Below are positions 1 through 7,895 of a stretch of DNA of 62,807 nucleotides, piece after piece (within the stretch, counting starts at the first letter, position 1; the number at the start of each line of letters is the position of its first letter). The notes under the pieces are model-generated. The model did no database searches, had not been told where the DNA came from, and saw only the letters and a list, made by a program, of their open reading frames with translations. A program made the position numbers and the translations under genes. The DNA is taken from contig JAKVBX010000001.1 in the NCBI GenBank assembly GCA_022446795.1, positions 15,160-77,966 of the forward strand, written 5' to 3'. The stretch comes from Phycisphaerales bacterium. Lineage in GTDB: Bacteria; Planctomycetota; Phycisphaerae; Phycisphaerales; SM1A02.

Positions 1-1154
1 TCGGCATGCTCGATGAGGAACAACTCCCAGAGCCGGTGATTGCGGACGATCGACTCCGCGGCTCGTTGTCCCGCGTCGGTCAGTGTGACGTTTCCGTTGG
101 CATCCACACGGACGTCATGGCGAGTACGGTGAACCAGGCGACGAACCTGCCGCTCGCTCCAGCTTCGATGCGCCACCAGTGTCTCGATCGTGGTCGCCCC
201 ACTGGCCTCCAGGCATTCCCAGGTGGCCCGGAGAAGATGCTGGCGATCCGTTCGTCGCTTGAGGCCCCACGCCCGGACACTGCGCATCAGCAGGCCTTGC
301 CGAGGACCCAGGACCAGGCTGATACAGAAGAAGCCCGCCGCGGACAACACGATGATCGCTCCCGCGGGCAGGCGTGGCACCAGGGCGCTGATGGTCACGC
401 CGACCCAGGCGCTCAGGGCGCCCAGGCCCGCCGCCGTCACCATCATCACGGACAATCGATCGGTCCAGTATCGCGCCGAGGCGGCAGGAATGATCAACAG
501 CGCCAGCACCAGGATCAACCCGACCGCCTGCAGGCCGATCACGGTGACGGCCGTTCCCAGCAGCATCAGCGCGACATCCAGTCCGATGACGGGCCACCCC
601 TGGCTGCCGGCGAAGTGCTCATCGAAGCACAGCAGTCGAAGTTCCTTGTAGAGCAGCATGGACAGCAGCACGACAATGACCGCCGCGATCCCGATGCCGA
701 TGGCGTCAGATCGCACCATCGATGCGGTCTTGCCGTAGATGATCGACTCGAGGCCCGCCTGGGTTCCGGTGGGCAGGTCCTGGATGATGCCAAGCAGCGC
801 GATGCCCAGGCCGAAGGCCGTGCTCATCACGATGGCCATGGCGGCGTCTTCGCGAAGCAGCGTCGTGCGTCGAATCATCAGGACCAGGCCTGCAGCGCAC
901 AGTCCGGCAATGGCCGCACCGATGAGCAGGCCGGGCGGCCACCGCCCGCTGCTGCCGGCGGCCACCATCACCAGGAAGGCCACGGACACGCCCGGAAGCG
1001 TGGCATGGCTGATCACGTCTCCGACCAGCGCGCGACGTCGCAGCAGCAGCATCGAACCGACGGTCCCCGCCGCGATGCCCAGCAGCACCGTCCCGATCAC
1101 CACGAGCCGGGTGTTGTAGTCCTGCAGAAGAAGAACGCGGAAGAAGTCAGCCAC
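1..1154 (-). CDS. Mn/Zn ABC transporter permease fused to a C-terminal DtxR-like regulator domain (partial)
   Basis: This frame opens at a GTG (1154) 3 nt after the ATPase stop, with GGAGGG about 8 nt upstream, and runs without a stop through 384 codons to the window edge, so the C-terminus is missing. Residues about 1-290 are an ABC-3 family permease: many hydrophobic segments and the family-like stretch LLRRRALVGDVISHATLPG near residues 37-55. Residues from about 310 are soluble and read as a winged-helix DtxR/MntR-type domain ending in LTDAGQRAAESIVRNHRLWE, typical of that family. Known precedent: chlamydial YtgCR is a permease-repressor fusion. Inferred role: membrane subunit of Mn(II) or Zn(II) import with a regulatory tail; whether the tail is cleaved off or binds DNA cannot be told here. 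Third gene of the operon with the binding protein and ATPase. Confidence 0.85.
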   Translation of the reverse strand, partial: MADFFRVLLLQDYNTRLVVIGTVLLGIAAGTVGSMLLLRRRALVGDVISHATLPGVSVAFLVMVAAGSSGRWPPGLLIGAAIAGLCAAGLVLMIRRTTLLREDAAMAIVMSTAFGLGIALLGIIQDLPTGTQAGLESIIYGKTASMVRSDAIGIGIAAVIVVLLSMLLYKELRLLCFDEHFAGSQGWPVIGLDVALMLLGTAVTVIGLQAVGLILVLALLIIPAASARYWTDRLSVMMVTAAGLGALSAWVGVTISALVPRLPAGAIIVLSAAGFFCISLVLGPRQGLLMRSVRAWGLKRRTDRQHLLRATWECLEASGATTIETLVAHRSWSERQVRRLVHRTRHDVRVDANGNVTLTDAGQRAAESIVRNHRLWELFLIEHA

Positions 1155-1157
1155 GGC

Positions 1158-1982
1158 TCACCCTCCCTCGACGCCTCGGTGCGCCTGGCCCAGCGCCGTG
1201 GCCGCCTGATCAAGCAGCGTCAGCCGGCCGCCGAAGGTCCGCCGCAGGTTCTCGACCGTGAAGACTTCCGTCACCGGCCCCGCCGCAACAACCCGCATGT
1301 TCAACATCACGACCCAGTCAAAGGACTCGCGGACCGTCTGCAGGTCATGGTGGACACACACGACGGTCTTGCCGCTTGTCCGCAGCGCCGACAGTACGTC
1401 CAGGATGGCCTCCTCGGTAGCGGCATCAACGGACGCGAATGGCTCATCCATCAGGAACAGGTCTGCCTCCTGCACCAATGCCCGCGCCAGGAAGACCCGC
1501 TGCTGCTGTCCGCCGGAGAGTTGACTGATCTGTCGACGCGCGAGATCACCCAGCCCCACGCGTTCCAGCGCGGCCATCGCATCGGCACGTTCGCGCCGCC
1601 CCACCGGTCGACACCATCCCAGCCGTCGATAGGTCCCCATCGCCACGACATCCAGCGCACTGACCGGGAAGTCCCAGTCCACCGACTCGCGTTGCGGCAC
1701 GTAGGCCACGCGCTGCCGCTGCGCCGCGATGGGACGGCCCCAGAACCGCACCTCGCCCGAGACCTGCGGCACCATGTCCAGGCAGGCCTTCAGCAGCGTG
1801 CTCTTGCCCGCGCCGTTGGGGCCGATGATGCAGACCAGTCGCCCTTCCGGAACATCAACGTCGACATCCCACAGGACCGGCTTCCGCTCGTAGGCGACGG
1901 TCATGTCATGAATGGACAGCGGGGCGCGATCATCATGTTCGCTGCCCCGGGGTGATGCGGCGGTGACGCGTGGCGCTGCCAT
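1158..1982 (-). CDS. Mn/Zn ABC transporter ATP-binding protein
   Basis: 274-residue ATPase that powers metal import at the inner membrane face. Walker A GPNGAGKST lies at about residues 56-64, the Q-loop region is VPQRESVDWDFPVSA, the ABC signature is LSGGQQQRV, and Walker B is DLFLMDEPF followed by VCVHHD as the switch histidine. The YVPQRESVDWDFP segment is typical of the Mn/Zn/Fe chelate branch (MntB, TroB, ZnuC-like). It starts 11 nt after the binding-protein stop and ends 3 nt before the GTG of the permease, so the three are one transcription unit. The first about 22 residues are polar and not part of the fold; a later start is possible but none has a better ribosome binding site. Confidence 0.93.
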   Translation of the reverse strand: MAAPRVTAASPRGSEHDDRAPLSIHDMTVAYERKPVLWDVDVDVPEGRLVCIIGPNGAGKSTLLKACLDMVPQVSGEVRFWGRPIAAQRQRVAYVPQRESVDWDFPVSALDVVAMGTYRRLGWCRPVGRRERADAMAALERVGLGDLARRQISQLSGGQQQRVFLARALVQEADLFLMDEPFASVDAATEEAILDVLSALRTSGKTVVCVHHDLQTVRESFDWVVMLNMRVVAAGPVTEVFTVENLRRTFGGRLTLLDQAATALGQAHRGVEGG

Positions 1983-1993
1983 CGCGGAACCCG

Positions 1994-2980
1994 TCAGGAC
2001 CCTTCCGTTCCGGGGCTGGCCCCGGGGTCCGGCTCAGGCACGTAGGGCTCACCACCGAGGGCGGCAGCAATCGTGTTCATGTTGTGCTCGATCATGCCCA
2101 CGTATGTCCCGGCCGGCGTTCCGGGCTGGCCCATCGCGTCCGAATAGAGCTCACCACCCACGATGACCTCATGGCCCCTGGCCCGGGCGCCTTCGATCAA
2201 GGCCTGCACGTTCTTGGGCGACACGCTCGACTCGATGAACACGGCCGGGATCTTCCGCTCGACCAGGAAGTCAACCAGTTCATTCAGATCGGACAGGCCC
2301 GCCTCCGATTCGGTGGAGAGCCCCTGGATGCCCCGCACTTCGAGTCCGTAAGCCCGACCGAGATACTGGAAGGCATCGTGAGCCGTGACCAGGACACGTT
2401 GGTCTTTCGGAATCGACCTCATGGTCGCGGTGACCCTGCGGTTGAGTTCTCGCAACCGAGCGACGTAGGCCTGGGCATTGGCTCGATAGGTTGGGCAGCC
2501 CTCGAGGTCCGCTTCGCACAGGACCTTGGTGACCCCCTCCACGGCGGCCGCCCAGGTCTTGACGTCCATCCACACGTGCGGGTCGGGATGATCGGGCGAC
2601 TCGACATCGACCAGGAGCAGGTCCTCGGGCAACGTGGCGGTCACCGCGTGCACGGGAAGTCCCTTGGCCTTGGCCCGCTTGAACACGTCACCCATGCGGC
2701 CCTCGAGCTTGAGACCGTTGTACAGGACGACGTCAGCGGCCAGGATCCGACGGACATCAGCAGCCTTGGGCTTGTAGAGGTGAGGATCCACGCCCTCGCC
2801 CATGATGCTCACCACCGTGGCTCGATCGCCGGCGATGTTCCTCGCCAGGTCCGCCACCATTCCCGTGGTCGCGACGATGGACCGACGTGGCGTGTCCTGC
2901 CCGCTCGCCGGCCAGGTGAGCAATCCAACCACCAGGGCCAGCGGAAGCACGATAAATTTGTAACACATGCTACATTTCAT
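1994..2980 (-). CDS. Metal ABC transporter substrate-binding protein (TroA/ZnuA/MntC cluster A-I)
   Basis: 328-residue secreted solute-binding protein that captures Mn(II) or Zn(II) for the transporter encoded downstream. From the ATG at 2980 it has a signal peptide (hydrophobic FIVLPLALVVGLLTW, cleavage near PASGQD). The four expected metal ligands are present: H67 (DPHLY), H135 (DPHVW), H201 (TAHDAFQYL) and D281 (YSDAMG), the His-His-His-Asp set of TroA-type proteins, compatible with Zn or Mn. The frame can be extended upstream to a GTG at 3070, but that would put the signal peptide 30 residues inside and run through the operator and the regulator's own start. The chosen start has no clear Shine-Dalgarno and overlaps the operator region; ATG 2968 is an alternative. 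Confidence 0.9.
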   Translation of the reverse strand: MKCSMCYKFIVLPLALVVGLLTWPASGQDTPRRSIVATTGMVADLARNIAGDRATVVSIMGEGVDPHLYKPKAADVRRILAADVVLYNGLKLEGRMGDVFKRAKAKGLPVHAVTATLPEDLLLVDVESPDHPDPHVWMDVKTWAAAVEGVTKVLCEADLEGCPTYRANAQAYVARLRELNRRVTATMRSIPKDQRVLVTAHDAFQYLGRAYGLEVRGIQGLSTESEAGLSDLNELVDFLVERKIPAVFIESSVSPKNVQALIEGARARGHEVIVGGELYSDAMGQPGTPAGTYVGMIEHNMNTIAAALGGEPYVPEPDPGASPGTEGS

Positions 2981-2995
2981 GTAGCGTATGCTACA
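2959..2995. promoter_or_regulatory. Tandem operator-like repeats between the metal transporter operon and mntR
   Basis: Two 16-bp near-palindromes, TGTAACACATGCTACA (2959-2974) and TGTAGCGTATGCTACA (2980-2995), match at 13 of 16 positions and start exactly 21 bp apart, two helical turns. Their facing halves also make the perfect palindrome GCTACAT-TTC-ATGTAGC (2969-2985). They lie at the start of the binding-protein gene and 38 bp upstream of the divergent regulator gene. Inference: binding site for the adjacent MntR-type regulator, which would repress the transporter and possibly itself when metal is plentiful. Confidence 0.75.
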
Positions 2996-3032
2996 CTTTC
3001 GACGATAGACCGTCAAGCATGGATCTGAAGAC

Positions 3033-3437
3033 GTGAGCTCCCTCTCCAACCAGTTTGCCAAGACCCGCACCGACCACGCCTCGGAGACCGCCGAGGACTA
3101 CGTGGAGGCCATCGAGGACATCCTCGGCCAGCAGGATTCCTGCCGCGTCAAGGACCTTGCTCAGCGGATGGAGGTCAGCCACGTGACCGTCACCCGGATC
3201 CTCCAGCGGCTGGCCTCGGAGGGCCTGGTGACCAAGGAGCCGTACGGCCCCGTCAGCCTGACCCCGACAGGCAAGCAGATGGCCCAGGCCTCCCGCCGCC
3301 GCCATGAGCTTCTCCTGGAGTTCCTCCTGGCACTCGGGGTGCCCGAGACAGACGCCATCCGAGACACCGAGGGCATGGAACACCACGTCTCCGAGGCCAC
3401 CCTGCGGTGCATGGAGACCTTCCTGGCGAACCGGTAG
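3033..3437 (+). CDS. mntR: MntR-type manganese-dependent transcriptional regulator (DtxR family)
   Basis: 134-residue DtxR-family regulator with a winged HTH (about residues 37-80) and the metal-binding dimerisation part, without the SH3-like C-terminal domain, as in Bacillus subtilis MntR. The Mn ligands of MntR (D8, E11, H77, E99, E102, H103) have equivalents at D22, E25, H91, E113, E116 and H117 with identical spacing, so a Mn-responsive sensor is well supported. The start is GTG; the nearby upstream ATG at 3019 runs into a stop after five codons. It is divergent from the metal transporter operon and flanks the tandem operators, which it probably binds. Confidence 0.92.
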   Translation: MSSLSNQFAKTRTDHASETAEDYVEAIEDILGQQDSCRVKDLAQRMEVSHVTVTRILQRLASEGLVTKEPYGPVSLTPTGKQMAQASRRRHELLLEFLLALGVPETDAIRDTEGMEHHVSEATLRCMETFLANR

Positions 3438-3624
3438 CAGCGTCCTCCAGCCCCCTGTGGCACGCCCAGGACCTGATCTGTCAGGAAAATCCAGGTAATC
3501 AGTGAGATCAGGCCGCCCCGGTCGCAGTTCCAGTGGCGAGGGCTCCATCGGTGACCTCCGGATGACTCCTCATCCACACCTCGCTGGTCCCACCACACGT
3601 TCCGCGATCCGCAAGGAGTTCGAT

Positions 3625-5340
3625 ATGAAACGGGAATACAAGGCTGTCGTACGCGCACTTGGAATGATTGTTGGCGGCGCACTGATCGGTGCTGCTGCCC
3701 AGGCCGATTGTCCCCCCGGCTACGTCCTGGACTGCCTGGGCAACTGTGGCCCGGCTCACTGGGTCGATGACTCGTCCTGTGATGATGGCAGTTACCAGGC
3801 TTCCGGCAACCCCATCTTCTTCAACTGCCCCCAGTGGGGCTTCGACGGCGGTGATTGCGACCCCGACCTGTGGCGACCGATCTTCGGTGCCGCGGTGCCG
3901 TCCATGGCGGCCCTGGATATCGCCATGCTCAACCTGATGAACGACAAGGACATCACGGCCGCCACCATGGGCGTCATGAAGGACGGCGTCGTCGTCTACC
4001 AGCGGTTCTTCGGCTGGCAGGATCAGGCTCGCACCGAGCCGTTGCTTTCAGACACCATGATGCGTGTCGCCTCGGTGACCAAGCCACATACCGCCGCGTG
4101 CATCCGCGCGTTGATCGCCGATGGCGTCATCCAGCTGAATGACAACGTCTTCGACGTCGGCCAGCCCGGCGGCGGCCTGCTGGACATCGAGCCCTTTGAC
4201 GGGCTTGGTCACCCCCAGCTCGCCAATGTCACCGTCGACCATTGCCTCCGCCACCGTGGTGGCTGGAATCGCAACTCGACCTACGGCGTCGGCGACCTGA
4301 CCTACAAGGAAATCGAGATCAAGACCGCCCTGGGCCAGGATGCCCCCCCGACCCCGGAACAGGTCTGCAGCTGGGTTCTCAGCCAACCCCTGCAGCACAA
4401 CCCAGGTGCCACACGGGCCTACTCCAACGTCGGCTTCATGGTCCTTGGTCTCATCGTCGAACAATACGCCGGGAAGGATCCGGTCGAGTTCCTCCACGAA
4501 CGGGTGCTGGCTCCGACAGGCGTTCTGTCGGCTGAGGTGGAACTTGGTCGGACCCTCCCGGCGATGCGTCATGCGAGTGAACCCTGGTATGACGACCAGG
4601 GCAAGACCGGACTCAACGTCTTCGCTTCGCTGAGCGATCTGGCCAACAACCCGGACGGCCAGTATGTTCCGCGGCCCGACGGCGCCTGGTGCCAGGAAGC
4701 GCGAGTCGGCCAGGGTGGCCTGATCATGACCCCCCGTGCCCTGCTGCACTTCCTCGACAACTACCAGACCGCCGGTGACAACATCGGTATCCCCCGCAAC
4801 AAGTCCACCGAGTCCACCAGTTGGAACTGGTTCCACTCCGGATCCCTGCGCACCGGCACCAGCTCGATCGCGCACCAGTGGGGTGATGGCTACAACTTCG
4901 TCGCCATCTTCAACAAGACCGAGCTTGACTCGGACGAGCAGTCCTACCCCGCGATCATGCGTGACACCTTCCGCACCATGATGAGCAACGGGACCATCAC
5001 CGTCCCCGATTGTCCGCCGGGCTACGTCTCTGATTGCAACGACAACTGCGTCCCCGCCGTCTGGCTGGGCAACGGGGTCTGCGATACCGACACCTGGTTC
5101 GGCTCGATCGAAGCCGACTTCAACTGTGCCCAGCTGAACTGGGACGAGGGCGACTGCACCCCCTGCCCGTCCGACCTGGATGGCAACGGCGAGGTCGACA
5201 TCAATGACATCCTCCAGGTCATCGCTGACTTCGGCATGTGTGCTGACCCCAGCAACTGCCCCAGCGACTTCGATGGGGACGGCTACGTCGACATCGATGA
5301 CCTGCTGGCCACCATCGGGGCTTTCGGGAGCTGCTTCTGA
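3625..5340 (+). CDS. Secreted beta-lactamase-fold serine hydrolase with LNR-like modules and C-terminal dockerin-like tag
   Basis: 571 residues, starting at ATG 3625 with AAGGAG 6 nt upstream; longer in-frame starts lack a ribosome site and would bury the signal peptide. Order: signal peptide (1-27), a Cys-rich LNR-like module (DCPPGYV...GGDC, about 28-78), a class C beta-lactamase/DD-peptidase-type domain (about 90-465) with the catalytic tetrad SVTK (S150-K153), YSN (266-268) and HSG (404-406), a second LNR-like module, then two Ca-loop dockerin-like repeats at the C-terminus (DLDGNGEVDINDIL; DFDGDGYVDIDDLL). The catalytic motifs are intact, so it is probably an active esterase or peptidase outside the cytoplasm; the substrate is unknown. 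No linked partner gene. Confidence 0.9.
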   Translation: MKREYKAVVRALGMIVGGALIGAAAQADCPPGYVLDCLGNCGPAHWVDDSSCDDGSYQASGNPIFFNCPQWGFDGGDCDPDLWRPIFGAAVPSMAALDIAMLNLMNDKDITAATMGVMKDGVVVYQRFFGWQDQARTEPLLSDTMMRVASVTKPHTAACIRALIADGVIQLNDNVFDVGQPGGGLLDIEPFDGLGHPQLANVTVDHCLRHRGGWNRNSTYGVGDLTYKEIEIKTALGQDAPPTPEQVCSWVLSQPLQHNPGATRAYSNVGFMVLGLIVEQYAGKDPVEFLHERVLAPTGVLSAEVELGRTLPAMRHASEPWYDDQGKTGLNVFASLSDLANNPDGQYVPRPDGAWCQEARVGQGGLIMTPRALLHFLDNYQTAGDNIGIPRNKSTESTSWNWFHSGSLRTGTSSIAHQWGDGYNFVAIFNKTELDSDEQSYPAIMRDTFRTMMSNGTITVPDCPPGYVSDCNDNCVPAVWLGNGVCDTDTWFGSIEADFNCAQLNWDEGDCTPCPSDLDGNGEVDINDILQVIADFGMCADPSNCPSDFDGDGYVDIDDLLATIGAFGSCF

Positions 5341-5402
5341 CCCATCGACCTGACTCTCCCTGTCGGGATTCCTCCCTCCAGATACGGGTCCCGATTTCCC
5401 AG

Positions 5403-5437
5403 CTCCCCCGGCTCATGGCGCCGGGGGAGTTGTTTTT
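5403..5437 (+). terminator. Rho-independent terminator after the serine hydrolase gene
   Basis: Perfect 10-bp stem CTCCCCCGGC / GCCGGGGGAG with a 7-nt loop, followed by TTGTTTTT, 62 bp after the stop codon. Confidence 0.88.
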
Positions 5438-5804
5438 CGAGGGCTTTTCCCTGCTTAATCGTCGTTATTGGGGTCCCCAGGGCGGTTGGCAAAAAAACTG
5501 CCCGCCTCGCGCGCCGGACCATGCCCCCAGGTCTTTCTCAGGTGAAGACGATCACAAGACTCCCCCGAGATCATCTTCGACACTCCTCCATATCCTCTCC
5601 ATTCTCTCCATGCACCGAGGACCAGGCGACGCCAAAAGGCATCGCCTGGCTCTCGTTTTGGCCCCTGCCACCCCTTCCTGAAACCCCGGGAAGGCCCCTC
5701 GCGAACATCCTGCCAGGGACTTCCCGACTTGTGGCTTGAGCCCGCCGTGAGGCTTGGACACAATGAGGTCTGGCCGTCCCCTGGAACCACCGGAGAACCC
5801 ACCC
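5438..5804. other. Intergenic stretch without a recognisable gene
   Basis: 367 bp between a terminator and the start of the protease gene. No convincing coding frame, tRNA or strong hairpin is seen. It presumably holds the promoter of the downstream protease gene, but no clear -35/-10 pair could be picked out. Confidence 0.6.
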
Positions 5805-7895
5805 ATGGCTCGCCCCCGATCCCTCGTCGCCGCCGGACTCGGACTGCTCACCCTCCTCAGCACCGCCGCCTCGGCACAGGTCGCGAACCTGATCCGACAA
5901 TCGGTCCCGGTTCGGGTGGAGAGTGGAAGCCTCGTCAACGAGACGGACCAGGTCCAGGTGCTCTTCCAGCAGATCGTCACCGTTGACGATGCCGCCTCCA
6001 TGCAGGTCCGCTTCGGCCGAACCACGCTGCCCGATGGTGCCCGGATCCGCCTGACCTCGCTCACCGACGGCCACGTGCAGCATCACAACCGTGAGACGCT
6101 CCGCCAATGGCAGGGTGGCAGTGCCTGGTTCAACGGAACCATGGTGCTCGTCGAGTTGGTCGCCGATCCCGGCACGGCCCCGACACACCTCACCATCAGT
6201 GAAGCCCGGTACCTGGAACAACTCGGTGACAACCGATCGATCTGCGGCTCAACCGATGACCGCGTGCCCAGCGACGATCCCCGGGCCGGTCGCGTGTTCC
6301 CCATCGGATGCAGCGGCTGGATCATCGATGATCCCAATCGCACCTGCCTGACTGCCGGGCACTGCTCGGACAGCGACGGCGACGTGGAGATCATGCAGTT
6401 CAACGTCCCGCTGAGTGATGCCAATGGCAACTGGCAACAGCCGGGCCCCGAGGACCAGTATGCGGTCGACCCCGAGTCGCTCCAGTTCAACTACTCCACC
6501 ATCGGTGACGACTGGGCCTACTTCGGCTGCTTCCCCAATACCGAGACGGGGCTGACCCCCTACCAGGCCCAGGGCGACTCCTACATCCTGGCGGACGTGG
6601 CACCACCGGTAGACGGGCAGAACATCACCATCATCGGTTACGGCACAACCAGTTCCCCGATCGACCCGACCTGGAACCAGGCCCAGAAGACCCACACCGG
6701 TCCCTACGCCGTCCAGGATGGAACGTCGATCGGCTACGTGGTCGACACGACCGGTGGCAACAGTGGCTCCGCCGTTCTCGATGAGAGCACCGGGCTGGCC
6801 ATCGGCATCCACACCAACGGTGGCTGCAGCAGTGGCAACAACTGGGGCTGTGGCATTCACAATGCCGGCCTCCAGGACGCCCTGGCCAACCCCAAGGGCG
6901 TGTGCATTCCCCAGATCCTCGAGTTCAGCCTGCCGGATGGACGACCCGAGTCGATGCTCCCGGGAATGACCCATGACCTGGACTTCACGGTCTCCGCAGG
7001 CGATGAAGAACCCGTCGCTGGTTCCATCGCGCTGGTCGTCATCATCGATGGCACCGAGGTGGAACCGGCGGTGACGAGCCTGGGCGGTGATCTCTACCGC
7101 GCCACCATCCCGGCCCTCGAGTGCGAACAGGATGTGTCCTTCTACCTGCGGGCGGAAGGCAATGCCGGCGGCATGGCCTACCTTCCCTTCGGTGGCGCCG
7201 ATGATGCCTACCCCATCGCGGTGGGCACGTTGGACGACACGGTCGTGATGTCCGAGGAATTCTCATCGGGCCTGCCGACGGGCTGGTCGGCCTCTGGACT
7301 CTGGCACGCCGTCGATGGCGCCTGCGCCCCGGCGAATGACTGTGGCGAGTCCACCAGCTTCTACTTCGGGCAGGACGGCAGTTGCACCTACGACACCGGC
7401 GGCACCGCCACCGGTTCGCTGTCCACACCGGCCATGTCCCTGGACGGCATCTACGGGGCACTCACCCTGACGTACTGCTCCACGCTCCAGACGGAGGACT
7501 ACAGCGGCTACGACGTCGCCCGGGTCCTCGCCAACGGGGTGGTCGTTGACGAGGTCGACGAATCCAGCAGCTGGCAGGAACGAACGGTGTCGATCTCCGG
7601 CATCACGGGTGACACCCTGACGATCACCTGGGAGTTCAATTCGGTCGACGATCTGTACAACGGGTTCACCGGCTGGCACATCGACAATCCGACGCTCATC
7701 GCCACCGAGGCGAATTGCGACCCGGCGGAACCCTGCCCGGCTGATGCCAGCGGCAATGGTGCCGTCGACACGGATGACATCCTGCTGGTCATCGCCCATT
7801 GGGGCGAGAGCGGTGGCGCCGCGGACATCAACAACGACGGCACCGTGAATACCGCCGACATCCTGCTCGTTCTGAAGTTCTGGGGACCCTGCTAG
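5805..7895 (+). CDS. Secreted trypsin-like serine protease with C-terminal dockerin-like tag
   Basis: 696 residues from ATG 5805 (GGAG about 11 nt upstream); the upstream in-frame ATG would precede the signal peptide (LVAAGLGLLTLLSTAASAQ). The chymotrypsin-fold catalytic triad is visible: H186 in CLTAGHCS, D236 in DDWAYF and S320 in GGNSGSA, so it should be an active endopeptidase. After the protease domain come beta-rich segments (about 380-640) including a part resembling a jelly-roll domain, then two Ca-loop repeats (ASGNGAVDTDDIL; INNDGTVNTADIL) ending WGPC. Extracellular. The stop codon overlaps the stop of the convergent glycosyltransferase gene within the tetranucleotide CTAG. Confidence 0.9.
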   Translation: MARPRSLVAAGLGLLTLLSTAASAQVANLIRQSVPVRVESGSLVNETDQVQVLFQQIVTVDDAASMQVRFGRTTLPDGARIRLTSLTDGHVQHHNRETLRQWQGGSAWFNGTMVLVELVADPGTAPTHLTISEARYLEQLGDNRSICGSTDDRVPSDDPRAGRVFPIGCSGWIIDDPNRTCLTAGHCSDSDGDVEIMQFNVPLSDANGNWQQPGPEDQYAVDPESLQFNYSTIGDDWAYFGCFPNTETGLTPYQAQGDSYILADVAPPVDGQNITIIGYGTTSSPIDPTWNQAQKTHTGPYAVQDGTSIGYVVDTTGGNSGSAVLDESTGLAIGIHTNGGCSSGNNWGCGIHNAGLQDALANPKGVCIPQILEFSLPDGRPESMLPGMTHDLDFTVSAGDEEPVAGSIALVVIIDGTEVEPAVTSLGGDLYRATIPALECEQDVSFYLRAEGNAGGMAYLPFGGADDAYPIAVGTLDDTVVMSEEFSSGLPTGWSASGLWHAVDGACAPANDCGESTSFYFGQDGSCTYDTGGTATGSLSTPAMSLDGIYGALTLTYCSTLQTEDYSGYDVARVLANGVVVDEVDESSSWQERTVSISGITGDTLTITWEFNSVDDLYNGFTGWHIDNPTLIATEANCDPAEPCPADASGNGAVDTDDILLVIAHWGESGGAADINNDGTVNTADILLVLKFWGPC

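Noticed and set aside
6-1955. Open frame of 649 codons on the plus strand
   Set aside because: It is antisense to the ABC permease and ATPase, is rich in Arg, His and Gln, lacks any fold, and arises from the high third-position G+C of the true genes.
3033-3070. Longer binding-protein gene starting at GTG 3070
   Set aside because: It would overlap the regulator's start and the operators and displace the signal peptide by 30 residues.
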